From contig JAHPYY010000217.1 of the NCBI GenBank assembly GCA_019058515.1, positions 1 to 21,068 on the forward strand: DNA of 21,068 nucleotides, in the 5' to 3' direction. This document shows positions 14,639-21,068 of the stretch, one piece after another; the stretch's first letter is position 1, and every line of letters starts with the position of its first letter. Under the pieces are notes generated by a model. It made no database searches. It worked only from the letters and a program-made list of their open reading frames with translations, and had not been told where the DNA came from. The position numbers and the translations under genes were made by a program. This stretch comes from Promethearchaeota archaeon (GTDB taxonomy: Archaea > Asgardarchaeota > Lokiarchaeia > Sigynarchaeales > SOKP01).

Positions 14639-15277
14639 ATGAATGCAAGTATCAATTTAGACTATTTTTTCAAATTAACACCAGACTACCTTAAAAAAGT
14701 ATGCAAAATCGCGGGTATGGCTTTTCAAGACGATCCCACCACAATTTTTACATATCCCGACGAGAAAGAAAGAAGAGAAAAGCTTCAATACGGATTTAGA
14801 ATGATCTACAATTACGGAATAAGACATGGTGTAACATACGCCATCTCGGAAAATTTAGAAGGATTTATAGTATGGTTGCCTTACGATAAAGTTTATCCTT
14901 CTACTTGGACTATGATGAGATATGGAGGATTCTACGCAATGCGTAAAGTAGGTTTGAAATTGAAAGCAATGAAACGGTCTATGACTGTATTTAACTATAT
15001 AGAAACAAGACATAAAGAACTTGCACCTTTCGAACACTGGTACCTGCAAAATATTGCCGTGACACCGGAAGAACAAGGAAAGGGGTATGGAAGCCAGCTA
15101 TTAACGGCTATGTATCAAAAAATCGATAGTGAAGGGTTACCTATTTATCTAGAAACAAATCAAGAACGAAATTTACCGTTTTACCAAAAACACGGATTTG
15201 AAGTGCTTGAATATGTGATAATTCCTGATACCAATGTACCTCTCTGGTGTATGCTAAGAAAATCAAGGCAAGCTTAA
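14639..15277 (+). CDS. GNAT family N-acetyltransferase
   Basis: This 212-residue protein has the acetyl-CoA binding motif A of GNAT enzymes: WYLQNIAVTPEEQGKGYGSQLL, with the Q146-GKGYG-151 pyrophosphate loop, followed by a YLETNQERNLPFYQKHGF segment typical of motif B. GNAT proteins transfer an acetyl group to an amine of a small molecule, protein or antibiotic. The N-terminal half (about residues 25-125) is less conserved and should set the substrate, which I cannot name. An in-frame ATG at 14594 would add 15 hydrophobic residues; the TATA candidate between the two makes 14639 the better start. It appears monocistronic. Confidence 0.87.
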   Translation: MNASINLDYFFKLTPDYLKKVCKIAGMAFQDDPTTIFTYPDEKERREKLQYGFRMIYNYGIRHGVTYAISENLEGFIVWLPYDKVYPSTWTMMRYGGFYAMRKVGLKLKAMKRSMTVFNYIETRHKELAPFEHWYLQNIAVTPEEQGKGYGSQLLTAMYQKIDSEGLPIYLETNQERNLPFYQKHGFEVLEYVIIPDTNVPLWCMLRKSRQA

Positions 15278-15357
15278 TAATTGAATTTAGTTGATCCCAT
15301 TTTGAGACCAAGTATTCATTCTTGCAATGTTAATAAGGTATTTTGTTAAAATTATAA

Positions 15358-15389
15358 AAAACAGATAGGAATAATGGTGTCTCTGTTTT
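15358..15389 (+). terminator. Inverted repeat after the acetyltransferase gene, possible terminator
   Basis: AAAACAGA (15358-15365) and TCTGTTTT (15382-15389) form a perfect 8-bp stem around a 16-base loop, ending in a T4 run. It lies about 80 bases after the acetyltransferase stop and 150 before the aminotransferase. A regulatory role is equally possible. Confidence 0.3.
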
Positions 15390-15537
15390 CAAGATGATGT
15401 ACTAATGATATTTATAATTCTATTCGACTACTAATTTTTAAACTACTATAAATTATATAGATTACTGCGAAAAGAATATAATAAAAAAAAAATAGATACT
15501 AAAAGCGATTCAATTAATAAAATTTTAAAACGTAAAA

Positions 15538-16989
15538 ATGAAGGAAATCGAACCAACTATATTGAGTAAGGAAGAGATTGAACGTGTTCCTACTGGAATT
15601 AATGAAGAGGAATCATTAGAATTTGAAAAACACTCGTTAAATAGTTTTGTAGAGCCATTAATTCCCCTTAAGGCAAAAGAACCAGGATCGGCTTGGGTTA
15701 CTGTACGAAAAGAGGATGGAACTACAACAGACATTATAGATGTCACCTCTATGAACTGGACCTTAACATTGGGATTTGCACATCCCGATATTAACTACGC
15801 AGTATATCAACAAATGCTTAATCTCACTCATGTAAGGTATAATGTACTCACTCCTGCTCGAGCGAAACTAATCAATAAATTGGCGAGCCTGGCTCCAGGG
15901 AAGTTAAAGGGGGGAAGAGTCGCTGTAAATAACGAAGGAGGAGGTTTAGCGAACGAAGCCGCTATTAAGTTAGCGCTGATGATGTCTCGAGGAGCAGATC
16001 ATTTTGGCGTGTTTTGGGGCGCTTATCACGGTAATAGTTTAGTAACTGGAACAGCATCTCAACCTATTCATGCGGTTAATAGATTTCTTAATTTTGGATA
16101 CGATCACTTTACGCGTATGCCATATCCATATTGCTATCGATGTTTATGGAATTACAAAGAGGGATTGTACGGAAAAAAGGATCCTGATTGTAATTTGGAG
16201 TGTTTTAATTTAGTCGAGCAATACATTATGGGGATGGCTCCTAAAGAATTTGCGGGGATAATGATCGAACCAAACCAAGCAGGCGGAGGGCAGATTCCTG
16301 CTCCAGTGGAGTTTTTGAAAAGCTTGAAGGATGTATGCGAACGACAAAAAGTTTACCTAATTTACGACGAGTGTCAAACGAGTATGTGGAGATGCGGAAA
16401 ATATTTTACACTAACCGAGCGATACGAAAAAGAACAAAATATCGATGTATCCCCCGATATGATGACTTTTACTAAAGGAATAGGTGGAGGTCTACCTTTC
16501 GGAGCGCTTATCGTGAGTCCAAAAATAAAAAAACGGTTTGGCCCTTCTGAAGAACATACAACCTTTAGTTCCAACCCAATTTTATGCGCGGCCTCCTTAA
16601 CCGCATTACGAGTGGCGGAAGAAGCAAAGATCGGTGAAAATTGCGAAAAAATGGGTCAAAAAATCACCAAGAGATTACTTGAAATGCAAAATGAATACGA
16701 GGTGATTGGAGATGTTCGGGGCGCTGGTCTTTTTATTGGCGTTGAATTGGTAAAGGATAAACACACCAGAGAGCCATTTACGGAGCTTTCAGAAGAAATA
16801 ATCTTACTCGCTCCCGAACACAATATGTACTTAGGAGAAAGCATGCCAATTCTATCCGCTAAAGGAGAAATAATCAGGAGAAATGTCGTAAAGATTAAAC
16901 CTCCATTAATAATTACTGACGATGATGCTGAATTTATATTAGAGAAATTTGAAATTGTGTTAAAAGAAGCTCTAAAAAAAGTTAGTTAA
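15538..16989 (+). CDS. Class III pyridoxal-phosphate aminotransferase with a four-cysteine insertion
   Basis: This 483-residue protein shows the class III aminotransferase pattern: substrate and cofactor region WGAYHGNS, IMIEPNQAGGG, the DECQTSMWRCGKYF cofactor segment, and the TFTKGIGGGLPFGAL motif in which K313 should form the Schiff base with PLP. The family moves amino groups from omega-amino acids, alanine, ornithine or similar substrates to 2-oxo acids, and some archaeal members are amino-acid racemases. A segment at 197-222 holds four cysteines (C199, C202, C218, C222) in a CxxC-CxxxC arrangement, which could bind a metal. Comparable CYRC segments occur in some class III enzymes. The start ATG has no Shine-Dalgarno site. 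It appears monocistronic and converges on the minus-strand Hdr operon. Substrate unknown. Confidence 0.9.
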   Translation: MKEIEPTILSKEEIERVPTGINEEESLEFEKHSLNSFVEPLIPLKAKEPGSAWVTVRKEDGTTTDIIDVTSMNWTLTLGFAHPDINYAVYQQMLNLTHVRYNVLTPARAKLINKLASLAPGKLKGGRVAVNNEGGGLANEAAIKLALMMSRGADHFGVFWGAYHGNSLVTGTASQPIHAVNRFLNFGYDHFTRMPYPYCYRCLWNYKEGLYGKKDPDCNLECFNLVEQYIMGMAPKEFAGIMIEPNQAGGGQIPAPVEFLKSLKDVCERQKVYLIYDECQTSMWRCGKYFTLTERYEKEQNIDVSPDMMTFTKGIGGGLPFGALIVSPKIKKRFGPSEEHTTFSSNPILCAASLTALRVAEEAKIGENCEKMGQKITKRLLEMQNEYEVIGDVRGAGLFIGVELVKDKHTREPFTELSEEIILLAPEHNMYLGESMPILSAKGEIIRRNVVKIKPPLIITDDDAEFILEKFEIVLKEALKKVS

Positions 16990-17149
16990 GTTATTCTAGA
17001 TTGTAATTCTGGTTTTTTCCAATACCAATAAAAAGATTAGATTTAAATTAACTTTACTTTTGTTTTCTTAGGTTCATCACTATTCAATAATAAAAAATCC
17101 TCATCTTTGATGTAATCAATTAAACCCCAATAACCTCTTCGTGTATTAG

Positions 17150-17156
17150 AAAAAAA
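17150..17156 (-). terminator. U-tract terminator of the minus-strand Hdr operon
   Basis: A run of seven T on the minus strand lies about 60 bases after the stop codon of the double HdrA. The surrounding 227-base gap between converging genes contains no convincing gene. Confidence 0.4.
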
Positions 17157-17216
17157 GAATAATTAATTTGAAAATCAACTTTAAGTCTTTTTTACACTTA
17201 TATAATTTGATTTCTT

Positions 17217-20200
17217 TTAAAGCTCAATTATATTTCTTTCAATACTTGAATATATTTGAGAAATTATTTGCTCATCTGTGAAATGTTTTATAACAAGAGC
17301 TTGATTTGTACAAGTGGCTCCACATACTCCACACCCTTTACACAGTACTTGATTAATTTCAATTTCATCGGATTCGTTTTTACTAATAGCCTTATAAGGA
17401 CATACAGTTAAACATACTTCACAGCCAGTACATAATTTCTTATTAAATTCAGGTAAACTAGATGTAGCACCTTCAACTGTTGCTTTTCTATTCATTAATG
17501 GTATTAAAGCTCTGGATGCTGCTCCAAGAGCTTGGCTTATTGACTCTTTAATATTTTTAGGACTTTGAGCAGTTCCACAAATAAAAATACCATCCGTCGC
17601 AAAATCAACAGGCCTTAATTTTGGATGAGCTTCAAAGAAAAAACCGTGACTATCTATTGGAACCTTTAACATTTCAGATAACTTTTTGTTTTCTTTCCAA
17701 GCTATTAAAGGTGTGGCTAATACTACTTTATCAAGATCTAATTCGTAGTCAATTCTAGTAAGAAAATCTTTGATATATATTGTAATTTGTTCACCTGTAT
17801 TTTTCAAGAGTGGAGGTTCTTTTGCTGTGTATTGTATAAAATTAATTCCTTTCTCTCTTGCTTTTCTATATTCAATCTCTTCTTCATAAGATACTCTAAT
17901 ATCTCGATACAATATAAAAATTTGAGAATTTGGATATTTCTTTTTAACCAATAAAGCGTTTTTTATTGATTCTGCACAACAAGTAAGTGAGCAATAAGTC
18001 CTTCCTTCTTCTTCACGAGATCCTACACATTGAATAAAGGCTATTTTTTCACCTTCTTTTAGGTTTTTATTTCGAAGCACATCTTCAAATTCTAAATTAG
18101 TGAAGATATTTTTGTTTTTTTCATAATGATAAAATCCTTTTGGTTTGAATTCTTGTCCACCTACGGCAACAATGATCGTACCCGCTTTTATTTCCTTTAA
18201 AACCCCATCATGAGAAATACACACCTCAAAATTCCCTATTGAGCCATTAACATTTTTAACTGTAGAATTAGTGAAAACTTCTATATTGGAATTTGTTCTT
18301 ATTGCTTGAATCATAGGAGTTACAATTTGTTCTGAAGGTGTACCCTCAATATCAACAAAATTTAAATTCCTAATGAACCCTCCAAGATTTTCCTCTCGTT
18401 CTATGAGATATACTTTAAAGCCTTTTTTAGCAATAGCTAACGATGCTGTCATACCCGCAACTCCTCCCCCAATTATCATTGAAGATGGTAATACATTCAC
18501 TTCCACATCATGTAATGGTTCTACAAGTCGAGATTTTGCTATACACATTAAAATTTGTTCTTTCGCTTTTTGAGTAGCTTTTTCAGGATCAGACATGTGA
18601 ACCCAACTTACTAATTCTCTTATGCTTGCGAATAGAACTAGATATGGATTAAGTCCTGCTTTATAACACGTAGCTTGAAATAAAGGTAGATGAGTTCTTG
18701 GGGTACATGCGGCGATAATAACTCTATTTAAATTATGCTTCTCAATTGCGTTTTGTATACTCTTCTGAGACTCTTCTGAACAAGTGTATAAATTTCGCTC
18801 AACATATGCTACATCTTGAACACTTTCGATTTCATGCGCAATTTTCTCTACATCAACAAAACCCGCAATATTTGAACCGCAGTGACAAACAAAAACACCA
18901 ATACGTCTTGGGTCCTCTTTAGATACCTTTTTTTCGATAATATCGTCTTTAATCTCCTCAACAATTTTTATCGATGTTCTATTAGCAGCTCTACTTGCTG
19001 CAGCACTAGCTTCTGCTACTGAAGTAGAGATATCTTCTGGACCATGAGCACATCCGCATACATAAATTCCAGGAATGCTTGTTTCTATGTTATTAGTTGA
19101 TGATGAGGGTTTTATAAATCCATACTCGTCAATTTCAACGCCTAATACTTTGTTTAATTCGGTTGCTCCTTTATTCGGGATAACTGCTGGAAAAAGAATT
19201 ACCATGTTAACAGTGTCAAATTTAACTTCTCCTGTTGTGAAATCCAAATGTCTTATTACCAAATCTTTAGTTTCCGGATCTTCAGAAATTTTATTAGGAA
19301 GACCCTCAATAAATTGAACGTTATAATTTGATTTTGCTTTTTCGATAAATTCATTATGATTTTTTCCAATTGTTCGTAAATCATTATAAAACACCATAAG
19401 CTCAGTATCAGGATGATGTTCCATTGTCATAATCGCCTCTTTTGTAGCATACATACAACAAAATTTAGAACAATAAGGTTTTAATCCAATATTCCTTGAT
19501 CCAACACAAAGCACAAAACCTATTTTATGTGGATGTTCACCGTCTGAAGGTCTTATAATTTCACCTTGAGTCGGTCCTGATGCACACATAATTCGTTCAT
19601 ATTCCAGAGAGACGATTACATTAGAATATTCTCCGTAGCCATAATTCTTAAATGAGTTAACATTCATAAGATCAAAGCCACAAGCAGCTATTATCGAAGC
19701 TACTTCGATTTCTATATCTTTTGGCTTTTGTTTGAAATCAATTGCATGAGTTGGACAAAATTTTTCACATGCTTTACATGTACCATTTTGAAAATAAATG
19801 CAGTTTTCCTCATCAATAAGATATACGGCGGGGACTGCTTGAAGGAAAGGAATATACGCCGCTCCCCTTTTTTTTAGACCTTGTTCAAATTCTGAGGGAA
19901 ATTTTTTATATGGACATTTCTTTGCGCATGTTCCACACGATGTACACTTTGTAGAATCTATGTATCGAGGTTTACATAGAATATTTACTCTAAAGCTAGA
20001 TCCATTATTAATTGGATCAACATGTTTTACTTCTGAATAAGTTAAAAGTTCAATTCTAGAATGTCGTGCGCATTCTACCATTTTTGGTGCTAATATACAT
20101 ATAGAACAATCTAAAGTTGGAAAAGTTTTATCTAATTGAGCCATTTTACCACCAATCGAAGGAGACTTTTCCACTAGATAAACATATTGGCCCTGATCTG

Positions 20201-20282
20201 CTAGATCTAAAGCTGCAGAAATCCCTGCAACACCACCTCCAATTACCAATACTTGATTTTCAGATTTTTTACTTTGTATCAT
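17217..20282 (-). CDS. hdrA: Double HdrA, second copy
   Basis: This 1021-residue protein has the same order of parts as the copy at 4197. These are: FAD motif VLVIGGGVAGI (11-21); LDKTFPTLDCSIC (C59, C62); inserted ferredoxin (C113-C123, C161, C169-C176); YCSKFCC (C271-C276); CHCGSNIAG module (C466, C468, C501, C526); second FAD motif IIGGGVAG (603-610); QCVGSREEEGRTYCSLTCC (C752, C764-C769); and two C-terminal 4Fe-4S motifs, CTGCEVCLTVC and CKGCGVCGATC. The second flavin half again lacks the first-half CxxC. The start is fixed by an ATGA overlap with the upstream mvhD and by AAGGAAG ten bases upstream (20293-20299). It should act in electron bifurcation with that MvhD and the HdrA further upstream. 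Many substitutions from the 4197 copy show an old duplication rather than a recent one. Confidence 0.93.
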   Translation of the reverse strand: MIQSKKSENQVLVIGGGVAGISAALDLADQGQYVYLVEKSPSIGGKMAQLDKTFPTLDCSICILAPKMVECARHSRIELLTYSEVKHVDPINNGSSFRVNILCKPRYIDSTKCTSCGTCAKKCPYKKFPSEFEQGLKKRGAAYIPFLQAVPAVYLIDEENCIYFQNGTCKACEKFCPTHAIDFKQKPKDIEIEVASIIAACGFDLMNVNSFKNYGYGEYSNVIVSLEYERIMCASGPTQGEIIRPSDGEHPHKIGFVLCVGSRNIGLKPYCSKFCCMYATKEAIMTMEHHPDTELMVFYNDLRTIGKNHNEFIEKAKSNYNVQFIEGLPNKISEDPETKDLVIRHLDFTTGEVKFDTVNMVILFPAVIPNKGATELNKVLGVEIDEYGFIKPSSSTNNIETSIPGIYVCGCAHGPEDISTSVAEASAAASRAANRTSIKIVEEIKDDIIEKKVSKEDPRRIGVFVCHCGSNIAGFVDVEKIAHEIESVQDVAYVERNLYTCSEESQKSIQNAIEKHNLNRVIIAACTPRTHLPLFQATCYKAGLNPYLVLFASIRELVSWVHMSDPEKATQKAKEQILMCIAKSRLVEPLHDVEVNVLPSSMIIGGGVAGMTASLAIAKKGFKVYLIEREENLGGFIRNLNFVDIEGTPSEQIVTPMIQAIRTNSNIEVFTNSTVKNVNGSIGNFEVCISHDGVLKEIKAGTIIVAVGGQEFKPKGFYHYEKNKNIFTNLEFEDVLRNKNLKEGEKIAFIQCVGSREEEGRTYCSLTCCAESIKNALLVKKKYPNSQIFILYRDIRVSYEEEIEYRKAREKGINFIQYTAKEPPLLKNTGEQITIYIKDFLTRIDYELDLDKVVLATPLIAWKENKKLSEMLKVPIDSHGFFFEAHPKLRPVDFATDGIFICGTAQSPKNIKESISQALGAASRALIPLMNRKATVEGATSSLPEFNKKLCTGCEVCLTVCPYKAISKNESDEIEINQVLCKGCGVCGATCTNQALVIKHFTDEQIISQIYSSIERNIIEL

Positions 20283-20716
20283 ACTATTTTCACTTCCTTT
20301 TCATTATTAATTGGACCTAACGAAATAATTTGATCGTTAAACTCTTTTACCACATTTGCAAACTTTGCACCCTCAGAGGCTGATACCCATTCTAATCTAA
20401 GTCGTTCTTTTTCTATTCTTAATAGTTCAAGTATTTTTTTTGTTTTTTTGACTCGCTCCTCGGCAGTTTCATTACCATCAATATAGTGGCAATCTCCAAT
20501 ATGACATCCACAAACTAATACTCCATCACTACCATGAGTAAATGCTTCAAGTATTAACGTTGGTTGAATTCTTCCCGAACACATTATTCTGATTATTCTA
20601 ATGGAAGGAGGATATTGAAAACGACTTACTCCAGCTAAATCAGCTCCAGCATAACCACACCAATTACATAAAAATGTAACGATTTTAGGATTAAACTCTT
20701 TATTATCTTTTTCCAT
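20279..20716 (-). CDS. mvhD: MvhD [2Fe-2S] electron-transfer subunit, cysteine form, second copy
   Basis: This 145-residue protein has the MvhD signature: FLCNWCGYAGADLAGVSRFQ, then MCSGR, then CGCHIGDCHY, with C17, C20, C46, C71 and C76 at the same spacing as the other two copies. It overlaps the downstream double HdrA by four bases (ATGA), and only 13 bases separate it from the upstream HdrA end, so the three genes form one operon. It should deliver electrons to those HdrA proteins. No donor such as a hydrogenase, formate dehydrogenase or FrhB-like gene is visible in this operon within the window, but one could lie beyond 21068. Confidence 0.93.
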   Translation of the reverse strand: MEKDNKEFNPKIVTFLCNWCGYAGADLAGVSRFQYPPSIRIIRIMCSGRIQPTLILEAFTHGSDGVLVCGCHIGDCHYIDGNETAEERVKKTKKILELLRIEKERLRLEWVSASEGAKFANVVKEFNDQIISLGPINNEKEVKIV

Positions 20717-20729
20717 TCCTATAACCCCA

Positions 20730-21068
20730 TTAAATTAAATATGACTCAATCATAGCAGTCAATTGTTGATTTGTAAAATTTTTTAAGGAGATGGCTCCAA
20801 CAGGGCAAATATCAACACAAACTCCACAGCCTTTACACACTGCTGGTACAACTTTGGATTTATTGCGGGTTAAATGTATAGGGTCTATTGAATCATGTAT
20901 AGCTTTAAATTCTACTTTAGTTTCAATTCTTTCTATAGCATTATAATTGCATAAATCTCTACAATTACCGCATCCATTGCACATTTCTTCGTCAATTTCT
21001 GCAATAGATCCCACAATATTCAATTTCTCTTTTGATAAGATCGTGCTTGCTCTAGCAGCGGTTCCCAA
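20730..21068 (-). CDS. hdrA: HdrA C-terminal part (5' end outside window)
   Basis: The last 112 residues of an HdrA-type protein are visible and the frame is open to the window edge, so the gene continues beyond it. The TTG at the edge is only a codon within the gene. The segment holds the end of the flavin domain (GTAARAS) and two 4Fe-4S ferredoxin motifs, CNGCGNCRDLCNYNAI and CKGCGVCVDICPVGAI. The first has asparagine where proline usually follows the last cysteine. It mirrors the hdrA end at 2-757, which also precedes an mvhD, so both clusters share the order hdrA, mvhD and, later, double hdrA. It is the first visible gene of the minus-strand operon. Confidence 0.88.
   Translation of the reverse strand: MGTAARASTILSKEKLNIVGSIAEIDEEMCNGCGNCRDLCNYNAIERIETKVEFKAIHDSIDPIHLTRNKSKVVPAVCKGCGVCVDICPVGAISLKNFTNQQLTAMIESYLI

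Overview
The window reads as the genome of an anaerobic, A+T-rich archaeon, most likely an Asgard archaeon of the Lokiarchaeia type. The evidence is a dense set of methanogen-type redox genes (HdrA, MvhD, FrhB-like, HdrC/B-like), AT-rich archaeal promoters with few Shine-Dalgarno sites, and a selenoprotein gene whose downstream RNA hairpin looks like a eukaryotic-type SECIS. Eukaryote-like SECIS elements have been reported in Lokiarchaeota. The lineage is inferred; no rRNA, tRNA or single-copy marker gene is present. I see no CRISPR array, insertion sequence or origin.

Positions 1-7743 (+) hold an electron-transfer cluster: the 3' end of an hdrA, an mvhD with two in-frame UGA codons at conserved cysteine positions (762-1223), a SECIS candidate, an FrhB-like F420/flavin oxidoreductase subunit, an HdrC-HdrB-type fusion, a 1028-residue double HdrA, and a second mvhD that uses cysteine. 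No hydrogenase catalytic subunit is present. The likely reading is a soluble flavin-based bifurcating or confurcating complex: FrhB exchanges electrons with F420, MvhD passes them to the HdrA flavins, and the HdrC/B-like protein carries the disulfide-type site, with ferredoxin as low-potential partner.

Positions 7744-9655 are a break: a CPBP intramembrane protease on the minus strand, a truncated alpha/beta-hydrolase gene, and 338 bases without a gene. At 9656-11356 lies an HdrA-like paralogue that keeps its ferredoxin domains but has lost the cysteines of the flavin-domain cluster.

Positions 11357-16989 (+) carry apparently unrelated single genes: a zinc-ribbon protein, a 12-helix membrane protein made of six 2TM repeats each with a histidine pair, a DUF3795 cysteine-rich protein, a GNAT acetyltransferase and a class III aminotransferase.

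Positions 17043-21068 (-) hold a second Hdr operon: an hdrA running off the window edge, mvhD (cysteine form), and a second double HdrA that overlaps mvhD by ATGA. The 21 kb therefore contain five HdrA-type genes and three MvhD genes (one Sec/Sec, two Cys/Cys).
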